Below are positions 1 to 9,418 of a stretch of 64,000 bases of DNA, piece after piece. The DNA comes from Arthrobacter pascens (GTDB lineage Bacteria; Actinomycetota; Actinomycetes; Actinomycetales; Micrococcaceae): positions 82,855 through 146,854 of the forward strand of contig NZ_JAFHKT010000136.1 of the NCBI RefSeq assembly GCF_017052465.1. Direction: 5' to 3'. The stretch's first letter is position 1. Every line of letters starts with the position of its first letter. A model generated the notes under the pieces. The model was not told the DNA's origin. It did no database searches and worked only from the letters and a program-made list of their open reading frames with translations. Both the position numbers and the translations under genes were made by a program.

Positions 1-296
1 TCGCGCACCTGGCCGGTGTCCACCCGAGCCGCTATAGGAAACTGATCGACGGCGTGGACGGCGTCGTGTGGCGGGACGTGGAAACCATCACGGAACAGGC
101 CGTCGCGCTGCGCTTCGTGGTTCTGGCCGACCGGCTGTACGACAAGGATGTTCCGATCCTGGCCAGCGGGGTTCCGTTCGACAAGCTGTTCACCGAGGAA
201 ATGATGACCGGCGGCTACATGAAGAAGTACTTCCGCGCGGTCTCCCGCCTCACCGCGCTGGCCCGCGAAGGCCAGAACCACGAGCCGGCTCTCTAA
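1..296 (+). CDS. zapE: Cell division protein ZapE (AFG1-like ATPase), C-terminal end
   Basis: Only the last 97 or so residues are visible; the frame is open from position 3 and the start lies outside the window. The segment reads AHLAGVHPSRYRKLIDGV, then QAVALRFVVLADRLYD and GGYMKKYFRAVSRLTALARE, which is the conserved C-terminus of the ZapE/AFG1 P-loop ATPases linked to divisome function. The Walker motifs would be upstream and cannot be checked. It converges on the small gene at 388-636, with a strong hairpin between them. Confidence 0.8.
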   Translation, partial: AHLAGVHPSRYRKLIDGVDGVVWRDVETITEQAVALRFVVLADRLYDKDVPILASGVPFDKLFTEEMMTGGYMKKYFRAVSRLTALAREGQNHEPAL

Positions 297-311
297 GGCG
301 TTAAACGCCAA

Positions 312-347
312 GGGCGCCGGTGCCGCCTCTCGGCGGGACCGGCGCCC
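312..347. terminator. Hairpin between convergent genes
   Basis: Two 16-nt arms (312-327 and 332-347) pair at 15 of 16 positions around a TCTC loop. There is no T tract on either side. Its place between the convergent ends of zapE and the small minus-strand gene suggests a shared terminator. Confidence 0.6.
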
Positions 348-387
348 AGGTTGACGTGTCGGGGCAATGCCCGGGCAAATCCTTTTG

Positions 388-636
388 CTACGGAGCCTTG
401 TCGACCGGCGGCACTACCTGGTCCGCCGGTGCCTGCTTGGGCGTTCCGTCTGCGTTCTTGTCAACGAAGGTGGAAGCGCCATCCTGGACCTTATCTACGT
501 GTCCGGCGTACTTGCCGCCGGTCTTCGAGTCGACGAAGTCGCCCGCTTTGTTGATGCCGTCCTTGATGGCCTGCTCGTTGCCACGGATCAGACCCTGAGC
601 TTTGCCCTTTAGATCGTCAATTAGTCCCACGAGCAC
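388..636 (-). CDS. MT0933/Rv0909-like antitoxin-family small protein
   Basis: An 82-residue, charged, glycine-rich protein starting MLVGLIDDLKGKAQGL. It has the AIKDGINKAGDFVDSKTGGKYAGHVDKVQDG core typical of actinobacterial MT0933-like (Rv0909-type) proteins. The family is named after a proposed antitoxin, but many members stand alone with unknown function. No toxin partner is next to it: zapE lies downstream on the other strand and tRNAs lie upstream. The C-terminus is proline-rich (APADQVVPPVDKAP). Product class is fairly sure, function is not. Confidence 0.65.
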   Translation of the reverse strand: MLVGLIDDLKGKAQGLIRGNEQAIKDGINKAGDFVDSKTGGKYAGHVDKVQDGASTFVDKNADGTPKQAPADQVVPPVDKAP

Positions 637-744
637 CTCCCTTCAATTCCGGAGCCAGTTCGCTCCTCCGCATTCGATCCTAGCTGCCAAGGCAAGGCCT
701 GCCAAGGTTAGTTGACAAATTCTGTCAAATGCCATGCGGGCAAG

Positions 745-770
745 AAAAAAGCAGCTCCGGGGGAGCTGCT
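745..770 (-). terminator. Terminator of the minus-strand tRNA cluster
   Basis: Arms 751-758 and 762-769 pair perfectly (GCAGCTCC with GGAGCTGC) around GGG. On the minus strand they are followed by a run of six U from the A tract at 745-750. This is a textbook intrinsic terminator just after tRNA-Val. Confidence 0.85.
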
Positions 771-777
771 TGAATCG

Positions 778-849
778 TGGGCGATACTGGGATCGAACCA
801 GTGACCTCTTCCGTGTCAGGGAAGCGCGCTACCGCTGCGCCAATCGCCC
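778..849 (-). tRNA. tRNA-Val (GAC)
   Basis: A 72-nt cloverleaf with acceptor GGGCGAT/ATCGCCC, anticodon loop CTGACAC (anticodon GAC) and T-loop TTCGATC. The discriminator is A and CCA is not encoded. It is the last gene of a five-tRNA minus-strand cluster and a second copy lies at 1034-1105. Confidence 0.93.
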
Positions 850-900
850 GGAACCGGAAGACCGGTTGAATCCTGGGTTCGGATCCCGAAGGATCAAGAG

Positions 901-973
<73 letters not shown>

Positions 974-1033
974 GCATGAAGTACGATCCGGGCAGGCCGG
1001 ACGTTCAACAACAAGCAAGTTGCCTTGCTCTGG

Positions 1034-1105
1034 TGGGCGATACTGGGATCGAACCAGTGACCTCTTCCGTGTCAGGGAAGCGCGCTACCGCTGCGCCAAT
1101 CGCCC
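1034..1105 (-). tRNA. tRNA-Val (GAC), second copy
   Basis: The gene body is identical to 778-849, with anticodon GAC. It lies between tRNA-Cys and tRNA-Gly, so the Gly-Val pair appears to have been duplicated around tRNA-Cys. Confidence 0.93.
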
Positions 1106-1143
1106 ATTGAATCCGGCTACACCGGAAACCATGGTTTTCACCG

Positions 1144-1214
1144 AGGTGGGTACGGGATTCGAACCCGTGTATACGGCTTTGCAGGCCGCTGCCTCGCCTC
1201 TCGGCCAACCCACC
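1144..1214 (-). tRNA. tRNA-Cys (GCA)
   Basis: A 71-nt cloverleaf with acceptor GGTGGGT/ACCCACC, anticodon loop CTGCAAA (anticodon GCA) and discriminator U, as cysteine identity requires. Confidence 0.93.
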
Positions 1215-1260
1215 GTGTAAGCATAGATTCCAGGGAACCTAGCCGTGACAGTGTCCTGCG

Positions 1261-1333
<73 letters not shown>

Positions 1334-1629
1334 ATTTTGGAGCGGTGATTCCTTGCCTTGAGCGGCATTTCCTCGCGTTCCAACGAGTAAAAACTCTATA
1401 GGAGGTTCAGGGAATCTCCAAATCGGCCTTCGCTGCGGCGTCGCTAACCGGCCTACTTCCTTGAATTCTAGGGAAATTTTTGAATTACAGGCGTGTAGTT
1501 CCTCCTTGTGATCCGCCGTGCTTGTGCCCGGTTTTCGGTCCGGATTCCTCCGGCTGTTCTCCACTTTTCCTCGGGAGGAGGGCCGATTTCCGTAAACGCC
1601 ACATCGTCGGCTAGCATTCAAATGCATCG

Positions 1630-1701
1630 GGGCGATTGGCGCAGTGGTAGCGCGCTTCGTTCACACCGAAGAGGTCACTGGTTCGAACCCAGTATCGCCC
1701 A
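1630..1701 (+). tRNA. tRNA-Val (CAC)
   Basis: A 72-nt cloverleaf with anticodon loop TTCACAC (anticodon CAC). Most of the body matches the Val(GAC) genes on the other strand apart from the anticodon arm, so it decodes GUG codons. A strong terminator follows directly. Confidence 0.93.
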
Positions 1702-1711
1702 CCGATGAATG

Positions 1712-1755
1712 GTCCGTTCCGCACAGGGAAATCACCCTGCGCGGGGCGGACTTTT
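1712..1755 (+). terminator. Terminator of tRNA-Val (CAC)
   Basis: A long hairpin (arms about 1712-1727 and 1735-1751, with a few G-U pairs) is followed by TTTT. It starts 11 nt after the tRNA. Confidence 0.8.
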
Positions 1756-1800
1756 CTGTTTCCGGACCTTACTGTCAGCCCCCTGTGAAAGAGTCTTGCC

Positions 1801-2646
1801 ATGACTGATCCACTCCTCGCCCACGCCACGGAATACGGCCGGATGTACGCTCGCTCCACCACAGAGGCATTCTCGGTCCCCTCTATCACCACGGTGATCG
1901 GTCAGCAGCCCCACGGCCTGGACGGCTGGTTTGGGTACATGGGGGCGAGCAGCTTGGCCAAGGATCCCTCGCTGCCCGAGATCCTTGGCAGCCCGGCCAA
2001 GGTCCGGCAGGCAGTGAACCGCGCGGCCAAGGCGGCGGAGGCCTACCGTGACGAGGCCGCCCAGCGCGGCGACCGCGTCCACAACTACTGCGAACAGGTT
2101 GCCCTGCGTGCACTGGGCCGCCCGCACCAGATGCAGGAGACCCGGGAGGCACTGGCGGCCAACGGCGAAGAGGCCTTCGCGGCCCGCTTCGATGAGTGGT
2201 GGGAGCTGTTCCGCGTGGAGCCGCTGGCTCCGGAGATCACGGTATGGAACGCCAGCGTGGGCTACGCCGGAACATTGGACCTAGTCGCCAAGATCAATGG
2301 GCGGACCTGCCTCATTGACTACAAGACCAAGGGGACCACCAGGGACGGCCAGGTGAAGCCGCTGGATGACAAGGTGGTCATGCAGCTCGTTGCCGGAATG
2401 AAAGCGGAGGAGAGCCTCGTGGACGCCGTGGCGGGGGAGTGGGAACCGTGGCGGCACGGTGATGCTCCGGTGCTGCTCGCGGTCGCCATCGGCGAAACCG
2501 AAGTTCGTCCGGTGCGGGCGAATCCCGAGGTGCTGCGGCATCACTGGTGGAAGTTCTGTGCGCTGCGCCGCGTCTGGGAGATGTCAGCTGACACACTGAG
2601 CGCCGGGCCGGCCCTGCTCCCGGTGGCGCCGCCGGTGTTTGCCTGA
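1801..2646 (+). CDS. PD-(D/E)XK nuclease superfamily protein
   Basis: 281 residues with a RecB/Cas4-like PD-(D/E)XK core. Glu145 lies in PEITVWN, Asp160 in GTLDLVA, and Asp173 and Lys175 in LIDYKTK. An upstream RGDRVHNYC stretch (89-97) resembles the helix that precedes the fold in relatives. Such domains cut DNA in repair or defence, and some are inactive. No helicase is fused or adjacent, so the role is open. The start ATG follows the tRNA terminator by about 45 nt and no operon partner is seen. The nuclease core is well supported; the function is unknown. Confidence 0.7.
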   Translation: MTDPLLAHATEYGRMYARSTTEAFSVPSITTVIGQQPHGLDGWFGYMGASSLAKDPSLPEILGSPAKVRQAVNRAAKAAEAYRDEAAQRGDRVHNYCEQVALRALGRPHQMQETREALAANGEEAFAARFDEWWELFRVEPLAPEITVWNASVGYAGTLDLVAKINGRTCLIDYKTKGTTRDGQVKPLDDKVVMQLVAGMKAEESLVDAVAGEWEPWRHGDAPVLLAVAIGETEVRPVRANPEVLRHHWWKFCALRRVWEMSADTLSAGPALLPVAPPVFA

Positions 2647-2718
2647 GCGGACGTTCACCGGCTGCACAACTAAACTGGTCTGGATCCGTTACCGTTCACC
2701 GTGAGGAAATGACTGCAG

Positions 2719-3321
2719 ATGGCAATTCTGAATATCCGTATCATCGGCGACCCCGTGCTGCGCACGGTTGCTGAGCCTGTCACGGAATTCGGGCCGGAGC
2801 TGGCCAGGCTCGTTGCCGATATGACCGAAACCATGGAGGACGTGGAAGGCGCCGGCCTCGCCGCGCCGCAGATCGGCGTCAGCCTCCGCGTCTTTACCTA
2901 CCGCATCGGCGGCGTCGAAGGCCACGTCATCAACCCCGTGCTGGAGAACAGTGATGACTTCCAGCCCGACGAAATGGAAGGCTGCCTCTCCATCCCCGGA
3001 CTCGGCTTCCCGGTCCGGCGCTATCGGACCACCCGTGTGACCGGCGTCGACGTCAACGGAAGCCCCGTCTCGCTGGAAGGCGAGGGCATGCTGGCCCGCT
3101 GCTTCCAGCACGAGACCGACCACCTTGACGGCATTCTCTTCACCGACCGGCTCGAAGGGGAGGACCGGAAGAGTGCGCTGCGCTCCATCCGCAACGCGAA
3201 CTATGACGCCATAACTGAGCGGACGACGGCGAAGCGCGCCAAGACTGTCGGCTCCAGTTTCGGAGGCGGCAGCTTTGGAACCGGAACATCCGGTGCGGGC
3301 AGCTTCGGCGCCGCCGGATGA
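2719..3321 (+). CDS. def: Peptide deformylase
   Basis: Removes the formyl group from the N-terminal methionine of new proteins. All three metal and active-site motifs are present: GAGLAAPQ (44-51), EGCLS with metal ligand Cys89 (87-91), and HETDH with ligands His131 and His135 and catalytic Glu132. A GAGGAA ribosome site about 11 nt upstream supports the ATG at 2719. The last 25 residues or so are a Gly/Ser/Phe-rich tail (SSFGGGSFGTG), an odd low-complexity extension. It overlaps fmt by 4 nt (ATGA), so the formylation and deformylation genes are translationally coupled. Confidence 0.96.
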   Translation: MAILNIRIIGDPVLRTVAEPVTEFGPELARLVADMTETMEDVEGAGLAAPQIGVSLRVFTYRIGGVEGHVINPVLENSDDFQPDEMEGCLSIPGLGFPVRRYRTTRVTGVDVNGSPVSLEGEGMLARCFQHETDHLDGILFTDRLEGEDRKSALRSIRNANYDAITERTTAKRAKTVGSSFGGGSFGTGTSGAGSFGAAG

Positions 3322-4238
3322 GGGTCCTCTTCGCGGGAACACCGGCGGTCGCCGTGCCGTCACTGAACGCGCTGATCGATGCCGGATTCGACGTCGTTGC
3401 CGTGCTGACCCGGCCGGATGCGCCGATTGGCCGCAAACGCGTGCTCACGCCGTCGCCCGTCGCCGCCCGCGCGGCGGAGCTGGGGATCGAGATCATCCAC
3501 GCCGCCCGCGTAGACGCCGACGTCACTGCCAGGATTGCGGCAGTCCGTCCCGACGTCGCGGCCATCGTCGCCTACGGCGGACTGGTGCCGCGTGTTGCGC
3601 TGGATATCCCGCCGCACGGCTGGATCAACCTGCATTTCTCGCTGCTGCCTGCCTGGCGCGGTGCTGCACCGGTACAGCGCTCCGTCATTGCCGGGGACGA
3701 CATCACCGGCGCCGTGACCTTCCAGTTGGAGGAGGGGCTCGACACAGGCCCCGTCATCGGAACACTGACCGAACCGGTCCGGCCCGACGACACCTCCGGA
3801 ACGCTGCTGGAACGGCTCTCCCACAGCGGCGCCGTGCTGCTCGCCCAGACGCTGTCCGCCGTCGGCTCGGGCGCTGCGTCACCGCGGCCACAGCAGGGTG
3901 AGGTGTCGCTGGCGCCCAAGCTGACCATCGAGGACGGCCGGATCGACTGGTCGGAGCCGGCCCTGGCCATCGGCCGGCGGGCCCGCGGCGTCACTCCGGA
4001 ACCCGGAGCGTGGACCACACTCGACGGCCAACGGCTGAAACTTGAACCCGTGGTGCCGCGTCCCGAAGGTCCTGCGCTGGTGCCCGGTGCGGTGGCGCTT
4101 GACGGAAGAAATGTGCTGGTGGGAACAGGGTCGCACCCCGTGCAGCTCACCCGCGTCCAGCCTTCGGGCAAGAAAATGATGTCTGCGGCCGACTGGGCCC
4201 GCGGACAGGCCTCCCTTGAAAGCGTGGTGTTCGAATGA
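3318..4238 (+). CDS. fmt: Methionyl-tRNA formyltransferase
   Basis: Transfers a formyl group from 10-formyl-THF to initiator Met-tRNA. It is 306 residues, the usual length, with N-terminal MRVLFAGTPA and the active-site segment NLHFSLLPAWRGAAP (104-118, with the Asn, His and SLLPxxRG signature). The C-terminal OB-like domain ends with VQPSGKKMMSAADWARG. It is coupled to def upstream (4-nt overlap) and to rsmB downstream (4-nt overlap). Confidence 0.96.
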   Translation: MRVLFAGTPAVAVPSLNALIDAGFDVVAVLTRPDAPIGRKRVLTPSPVAARAAELGIEIIHAARVDADVTARIAAVRPDVAAIVAYGGLVPRVALDIPPHGWINLHFSLLPAWRGAAPVQRSVIAGDDITGAVTFQLEEGLDTGPVIGTLTEPVRPDDTSGTLLERLSHSGAVLLAQTLSAVGSGAASPRPQQGEVSLAPKLTIEDGRIDWSEPALAIGRRARGVTPEPGAWTTLDGQRLKLEPVVPRPEGPALVPGAVALDGRNVLVGTGSHPVQLTRVQPSGKKMMSAADWARGQASLESVVFE

Positions 4239-5827
4239 GCGAGTCCGGGACAAGCGGCAGCGGCCGTGGAAGAGGCCCCCAACGCGCCGGACAGGGCAGC
4301 CAGCGCGGGGACCAGCGGGGCGGCGGAGCCAGTAGGCGCAACGCGCAGGGCCGGGAGCGGAACCGCGGCCCGCAGCGCAACTACACCGAAAACGCACCCT
4401 CCCAGCGCACGCGGCGTGCCGACCCCGCCCGGCTCGTGGCCTTCGAAGTGCTGCGGGCCGTAGCGTCCGAGGACGCCTACGCCAACCTGGTCCTGCCGGC
4501 GAGGATCCGGCACCACGGGCTGGACAAGCGCGACGCCGGGTTCGCCACGGAGCTGAGCTACGGCGCGCTGCGCGGCCAGGGAACATACGACGCCGTCCTG
4601 GCACGCTGCGTGGACCGGCCGCTGGACCGGCTCGACCCCGCAGTCCTTGACGCGCTGCGCATCGGTGCGCACCAGTTGCTCGCCATGCGCGTTCCCGCCC
4701 ATGCGGCACTGGACCAGACCGTGGGACTGGCCCGCGCCGTGATCGGGGCAGGGCCCTCCACGCTTATCAACGCCGTCCTGCGCAAAGTCTCTGCCCACAC
4801 ACTGGAGGACTGGCTGGAGCTGCTGCTCAGCAATGAGACGGATGCCACCAAAGTGGCCTCCGTCCGTTACGCCCATCCCGAGTGGATCGTGCGCGCGTTC
4901 AGGCAGTCCCTGGTGGCGCACGGCAGGCCGGTCACCGAAATCGACGATCTTCTCGAGGCCGACAACGCTGCGCCGGTGGTCAACCTGGTGGCGCTGCCTG
5001 GGCTCGGAAGCCTCGACGAGGCCCTCGAGAACGGCGCGTCGGCCGGTGAGCTTGTCGAAGGCTCCGCGCTTTCCAGCGGCGGTGACCTTGGCCGGCTGTC
5101 CTCGGTCCGTGAGGGAACCACACGCGTCCAGGACGTTGGTTCGCAGCTCGTGGCCCGTGCCCTCGCCGCCGTCGACCTCGGCAACGAAAATGCTGGCACC
5201 GAAAATCTCGGCACCGCTGCGGGGAAGGGCGAATCCTGGCTTGACCTGTGTGCCGGGCCGGGCGGCAAGGCTGCACTCCTCGGCGCGCTGGCCCACCAGC
5301 GGGGCGCCACGCTTCTGGCCAACGAGCCCGCCCCCCACCGCGCCAAGCTTGTCCGGCAGGCCCTGGGCGCCGTTCCCAAGGACGCCTGGCAAGTGCGGAC
5401 CGGCGACGGCAGGGAGGTCGGCACGGAGCAGGCGGAAAGCTTTGACCGCGTGCTGGTCGACGTCCCTTGCACAGGCCTCGGTGCCTTGCGCCGCCGGCCC
5501 GAATCCCGCTGGCGCCGCACACCCAAGGACCTGACCGACCTCGGACCGCTGCAGCGGGAATTGCTCAAGTCGGCCTTGGACGCGGTGAAGCCCGGCGGTG
5601 TGGTCGCCTACGTGACCTGCTCGCCGCACCCCGCGGAGACCACAGCGGTGGTCAGCGATGCGTTGCGCAAGCGTGACGACCTCGAGCTCCTGGACGCCGG
5701 CAGCGCCCTGGATGTAGTCAGCCTGACCGGGCACCTTAACGCCGGCCACGAGATGACGGCCCAGCTGTGGCCCCACATCCACCGCACCGACGCCATGTTC
5801 CTGGCCCTGATCCATAAGAAGCCCTGA
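4235..5827 (+). CDS. rsmB: 16S rRNA m5C967 methyltransferase (RsmB/Fmu)
   Basis: 530 residues in three parts. The first 65 or so are a disordered Gly/Arg/Gln-rich tail. A NusB-like RNA-binding domain follows (about 66-200: [24 protein letters not shown]). A SAM methyltransferase domain comes last, with [14 protein letters not shown]. The two cysteines of m5C methyltransferases are present in [20 protein letters not shown] and [11 protein letters not shown]. The basic tail is longer than in E. coli RsmB, as is common in actinobacteria. It overlaps fmt by 4 nt. Confidence 0.94.
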   Translation: MSESGTSGSGRGRGPQRAGQGSQRGDQRGGGASRRNAQGRERNRGPQRNYTENAPSQRTRRADPARLVAFEVLRAVASEDAYANLVLPARIRHHGLDKRDAGFATELSYGALRGQGTYDAVLARCVDRPLDRLDPAVLDALRIGAHQLLAMRVPAHAALDQTVGLARAVIGAGPSTLINAVLRKVSAHTLEDWLELLLSNETDATKVASVRYAHPEWIVRAFRQSLVAHGRPVTEIDDLLEADNAAPVVNLVALPGLGSLDEALENGASAGELVEGSALSSGGDLGRLSSVREGTTRVQDVGSQLVARALAAVDLGNENAGTENLGTAAGKGESWLDLCAGPGGKAALLGALAHQRGATLLANEPAPHRAKLVRQALGAVPKDAWQVRTGDGREVGTEQAESFDRVLVDVPCTGLGALRRRPESRWRRTPKDLTDLGPLQRELLKSALDAVKPGGVVAYVTCSPHPAETTAVVSDALRKRDDLELLDAGSALDVVSLTGHLNAGHEMTAQLWPHIHRTDAMFLALIHKKP

Positions 5828-5867
5828 ACCACTAGAAGCGTTCAATCCCTCCCGCGAAAGGACCCGC

Positions 5868-6524
5868 ATGCCGCAGTGCTGCATCAACCCGAGCATCCTC
5901 TCCGCAGATTTCGTGAATCTCGAAGCCGAGCTGCAGCGAATCAGCAACGCCGACTCGGTGCACGTGGACGTGATGGACAACCATTTCGTCCCCAACCTGA
6001 CCATCGGGCTGCCGGTCGTGCAGCGTATCCAGGCCGTCAGTCCGGTTCCCCTGGATGCCCACCTGATGATCTCCGACGCCGACCGCTGGGCCCCGGAGTA
6101 TGCGGACGCCGGCATCGCCTCGGTCACCTTCCACGCGGAGGCGTCCATCGCGCCGGTGAAACTGGCCCGCGAGCTGCGGGCCCGCGGATCGAAGGCCGGC
6201 ATGGCGCTGCGGCCCGCAACGCCAGTGGAACCGTACCTGGACATGCTCCCTGAGCTGGACATGCTGCTGATCATGACCGTGGAGCCCGGGTTCGGCGGGC
6301 AGTCCTTCCTGGACCTCACGCTTCCGAAGATCCGGCGTGCCCGCGCGGCGATCGACGGATCCGGCGTCGGGGTTGCGCTGCAGGTGGACGGCGGCATCAC
6401 CGAGGAGACGATCCTGCGCGCCGCGGAGGCCGGCGCCAACGTGTTTGTCGCGGGCTCGGCCGTCTACGGCGCCGCCGATCCGGCCGGCGCCATCGACCGC
6501 CTGCGCAAGGCCGGCTCACTGTAG
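5868..6524 (+). CDS. rpe: Ribulose-phosphate 3-epimerase
   Basis: Interconverts ribulose-5-P and xylulose-5-P in the pentose phosphate pathway. 218 residues of a TIM barrel with [10 protein letters not shown], the metal-site [34 protein letters not shown] and the phosphate-binding LQVDGGI and VAGSAVY segments. It starts at ATG 5868 behind GCGAAAGGA. Its product feeds the riboflavin genes downstream, which use ribulose-5-P, though it probably belongs to the upstream def-fmt-rsmB unit. Confidence 0.95.
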   Translation: MPQCCINPSILSADFVNLEAELQRISNADSVHVDVMDNHFVPNLTIGLPVVQRIQAVSPVPLDAHLMISDADRWAPEYADAGIASVTFHAEASIAPVKLARELRARGSKAGMALRPATPVEPYLDMLPELDMLLIMTVEPGFGGQSFLDLTLPKIRRARAAIDGSGVGVALQVDGGITEETILRAAEAGANVFVAGSAVYGAADPAGAIDRLRKAGSL

Positions 6525-6632
6525 CCGGGCGTACGACGGCGGCGGCCGGCCGCCGCCGTGCGGTTCCGTGACGGACCGTGTCAGGGAATACCCGGAGCAT
6601 GCTCCGGGTTGTGTCAGAATAGCAACACACAA

Positions 6633-6778
6633 TACGTGCTCCGGGGTCGGTGTAAGTCCGAACCGGCGGTGATAGTCCGCGACCCGCGAGCCGGTGTTCT
6701 CCCAGGAGAACCCGGCGGACGGTTGAACCGGTGAAATTCCGGTACCGACAGTTAAAGTCTGGATGAGAGAAGCACGTA
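6633..6778 (+). promoter_or_regulatory. FMN riboswitch (RFN element)
   Basis: P1 closes between TACGTGCT at 6633-6640 and AGCACGTA at 6771-6778. Between the arms lie the conserved RFN segments GGGTCGGTG, GGCGGTGATAGTCC, GAGCCGG, GGTGAAATTCCGGTACC and AGTCTGGATGAGAG. It precedes ribD by about 140 nt and should lower rib operon expression when FMN is plentiful. No T-tract terminator is obvious after it, so control of translation is more likely than termination. That last point is inference. Confidence 0.95.
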
Positions 6779-6874
6779 CGGCTGTATCTGTGGCGCCTGC
6801 CGGCGTCGCAGCATTGCACTGTCGTCTACCCCCGGAGCCTTAGCGGTTCTAGAGGGAAGGAACGACACACACGC

Positions 6875-6919
6875 ATGGACGCTCGTACCGTGTGGCCGGA
6901 TCCGGTGGCTGTCGCATGA
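6875..6919 (+). CDS. Possible 14-residue leader peptide coupled to ribD
   Basis: A short frame MDARTVWPDPVAVA begins at ATG 6875, after a purine-rich AGAGGGAAGGAAC at 6851-6863. It ends in TGA at 6917-6919, overlapping the ribD ATG at 6916 as ATGA. The spacing from the purine tract is about 12 nt, longer than ideal. ribD itself has only a weak ribosome site, so coupling through this peptide is plausible. No homology is claimed. Confidence 0.35.
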   Translation: MDARTVWPDPVAVA

Positions 6920-8076
6920 CCCAGCCGATCCACGCCTTCAGCGCCTCCGAAACCCGGGCAATGGACGCTGCACTGGAAGCCGCCCTGCAGGGGCCCCGAG
7001 GCGCCAATCCACTGGTGGGCGCCGTCGTCGTCGGCCCTGACGGCAGTCATCTGGCGACCGGCTACCACCGCGGCGCCGGAACGGCGCACGCCGAAGCAGA
7101 TGCCATAGCGGCCGCTGCCGCTGCCGGAATAGACCTCAGGGGCGCCACCATGGTGGTCACGCTGGAACCCTGCAACCACGTGGGACGCACCGGACCGTGC
7201 GCACAGGCGATCATCGACGCCGGCCTAGCGCATGTGGTGTATGCCGTTGACGACCCCCACGATCCTGCGGCCGGCGGGGCAGCTACCCTGCGCGCCGCAG
7301 GAGTCAGCGTGCGTAGCGGCCTTGCGGCACGGCGGGCGCTGGAACTCAACCGCCGCTGGTTCGAGGCCGTCGAGGACAAGCGTCCCTTCGTGACGCTTCA
7401 CATCGCCCAGACCCTGGACAGCCGCATCGCCGCCGAGGACGGCACGAGCCAGTGGATTTCATGCCCGGAATCGCTGGCGGACAACCACGCCATCCGACGC
7501 CGGATTGACGCCATCCTCGTCGGCACGCAGACGGTCCTGGTGGACAATCCGCGGCTCACAGCCAGGGACGCTAACGGTGACGCCTTCGGCGAGCAGCCGC
7601 TCCGGGCGGTCATGGGGCGTCGCGAAATCCCGGAGGACGCCGCCGTCCGCGGGGACGACGGCAGGGTTCTCCACCTTCCCACCCGTGACCCGCGTGAAGC
7701 GCTGTCCCTGCTGTTTTCAGCGGGCGCACGGCACGTCATGGTGGAGGGCGGGTCCAGGATATTGAGCGCCTTCCTGTCTGAAGGCCTGGTGGACGAATTG
7801 GTCATGTACCTGGCGCCCACGCTGCTCGGATCCGGAACCCCAGCCCTCAACGGCCTGGGCATCGCCACCCTCGCCGATGCCCAGCGGTGGGAATGGGATG
7901 CGGCCTCCGGCGGCGCCGTCCAGACCCTGGGCAGGGACTTGCGGCTGCACCTTCTTCCGGAACGGCCGTCCGGGCCGCCCGGAAATGAAGACCCCGTGCC
8001 CGCAGCGGCACATTCAACGTCAACTGATTCACTACCCGCCCGCGCAGCAGCGGGCGAAGCCACGGGAGGCTACTGA
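6916..8076 (+). CDS. ribD: Bifunctional riboflavin deaminase/reductase RibD
   Basis: Carries out the second and third steps of riboflavin synthesis. The N-terminal deaminase has the zinc site HAE (58-60) and PCNHVGRTGPC (85-95). The C-terminal reductase starts near residue 153 (PFVTLHIAQTLDSRIA) and has ILVGTQTVLVDNPRLTAR and VMVEGGSRILSAFL. I chose ATG 6916 (MTQPIHAF); a GTG at 6892 would add eight residues of no clear value. The C-terminal 40 residues or so are a Pro/Ala-rich tail. It overlaps ribE by one base. Confidence 0.94.
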   Translation: MTQPIHAFSASETRAMDAALEAALQGPRGANPLVGAVVVGPDGSHLATGYHRGAGTAHAEADAIAAAAAAGIDLRGATMVVTLEPCNHVGRTGPCAQAIIDAGLAHVVYAVDDPHDPAAGGAATLRAAGVSVRSGLAARRALELNRRWFEAVEDKRPFVTLHIAQTLDSRIAAEDGTSQWISCPESLADNHAIRRRIDAILVGTQTVLVDNPRLTARDANGDAFGEQPLRAVMGRREIPEDAAVRGDDGRVLHLPTRDPREALSLLFSAGARHVMVEGGSRILSAFLSEGLVDELVMYLAPTLLGSGTPALNGLGIATLADAQRWEWDAASGGAVQTLGRDLRLHLLPERPSGPPGNEDPVPAAAHSTSTDSLPARAAAGEATGGY

Positions 8077-8714
8077 TGTTCACCGGAATTATCGCCGAGC
8101 AAGGGAAGGTCCTTTCCGTGGACCGGAACGGGGACACCAGCGCAACGTTGCGCCTGCATGCCCCCGGCACGGCCGAGGGCCTTCCCCTGGGCGGCTCAAT
8201 CGCCGTCAACGGCGTGTGCCTCACGGCGACCGCCATTGACGGCAAAGACTTCAGCGTCGACGTCATGGGTGAGACCCTCATCCGCAGCACCATCGGCGAC
8301 CTCGCCGCGGGCGACGCCGTCAACCTGGAACGCTGCGTTCCGGCGGGCGGCCGGCTGGACGGCCATGTTGTCCAGGGCCACGTGGACGGCGTTGGCGAGC
8401 TGTTGGAACGCGAGGCCCAGGGAAACTGGGAACGGCTCCGTTTCGGAGTGCCGCAGCGCCTGGCACGCTACATCGCCGAGAAGGGATCCATCGCCATCGA
8501 CGGCGTCTCCCTCACGGTCACCGCCGTCAGCCCGGCACAGGAAACGGCGCCCTGGTTCGAAGTGGGACTGATCCCGACCACCCTGGCGGACACCGGACTT
8601 GGTGCGAAGCCGGCGGGCGGAAAAGTGAACCTCGAAGTGGACGTGCTGGCCAAATACACCGAGCGGCTGCTCTCGTTCAGCGGCTCCGCTGCCGGGACGG
8701 AGGCCCAGGCATGA
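8076..8714 (+). CDS. ribE: Riboflavin synthase, alpha chain
   Basis: Dismutates two 6,7-dimethyl-8-ribityllumazine molecules to riboflavin. 212 residues with two lumazine-binding repeats. The first starts [10 protein letters not shown] and holds NGVCLTAT. The second starts [12 protein letters not shown] and holds [11 protein letters not shown]. Length and the N-terminal MFTGII are standard. It shares one base with ribD and overlaps ribB by 4 nt. Confidence 0.95.
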   Translation: MFTGIIAEQGKVLSVDRNGDTSATLRLHAPGTAEGLPLGGSIAVNGVCLTATAIDGKDFSVDVMGETLIRSTIGDLAAGDAVNLERCVPAGGRLDGHVVQGHVDGVGELLEREAQGNWERLRFGVPQRLARYIAEKGSIAIDGVSLTVTAVSPAQETAPWFEVGLIPTTLADTGLGAKPAGGKVNLEVDVLAKYTERLLSFSGSAAGTEAQA

Positions 8715-9418
8715 GCGCCGCGAAGCTTGAGCCGGCAGCAGCCGGCACCACCCTGGCCCTCGACCCGATCGAGGAAGCTATCCGGGCAATGGCGGCCGGG
8801 CGCCCCGTGCTGGTGGTCGACAATGAGGACCGCGAGAACGAAGGCGACATCATCTTCGCGGCCCAGCACGCCACCCCCGCGCTGATGGGATGGACCATCC
8901 GCTACAGTTCGGGCGTGATCTGCGTTCCGCTCGACGGCGGCCGCGCCGACGCCCTGGACCTGCCGCCGATGGTGGAGGTCAACCAGGATGCGAAGGGCAC
9001 CGCCTACACCGTCTCCTGCGACGCCTCGAGCGGCGTCAGCACGGGCATCTCCGCCACGGACCGTGCCCTGACGGCCAGGATCCTCGCGGACCCCCGCAGC
9101 GAGCCGGCTGCGCTGACCCGCCCCGGGCATATTTTCCCGCTGCGTGCGGTTAAGGGGGGAGTGCGTGAACGTCCCGGCCACACCGAAGCGGCCGTGGAGC
9201 TGTGCCGGCTCGCCGGCCTGGAGCCGGTGGGCGTGATCGCCGAAGTTGTGTACGACGACGGTGAAATGATGCGGCTGGACGGCCTGCGGGTGTTCGCTGC
9301 AGAGCACGGTTGCCCCTTGGTTTCGATCGAGGATCTCGTGGCCTATCTTGACGCGGGCGACAGTGTATCTTCACAGGAGAACAGGCCGGAGCCCAGCCCG
9401 GCTGGAGAAGGGAAATGA
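8711..9418 (+). CDS. ribB: 3,4-dihydroxy-2-butanone 4-phosphate synthase
   Basis: Makes the four-carbon unit of riboflavin from ribulose-5-P. The signature [16 protein letters not shown] starts at residue 38, followed by [39 protein letters not shown] and [15 protein letters not shown]. In many actinobacteria RibB and RibA are one fused protein; here they are two genes overlapping by 4 nt (ATGA). The last 15 residues or so are low complexity. Confidence 0.94.
   Translation: MSAAKLEPAAAGTTLALDPIEEAIRAMAAGRPVLVVDNEDRENEGDIIFAAQHATPALMGWTIRYSSGVICVPLDGGRADALDLPPMVEVNQDAKGTAYTVSCDASSGVSTGISATDRALTARILADPRSEPAALTRPGHIFPLRAVKGGVRERPGHTEAAVELCRLAGLEPVGVIAEVVYDDGEMMRLDGLRVFAAEHGCPLVSIEDLVAYLDAGDSVSSQENRPEPSPAGEGK

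Noticed and set aside
3572..6439. A 955-codon open frame on the minus strand opposite fmt-rsmB-rpe
   Set aside because: It is antisense to three well-defined genes and its composition (Arg, Gly and Ala runs) is that of a high-GC shadow frame.
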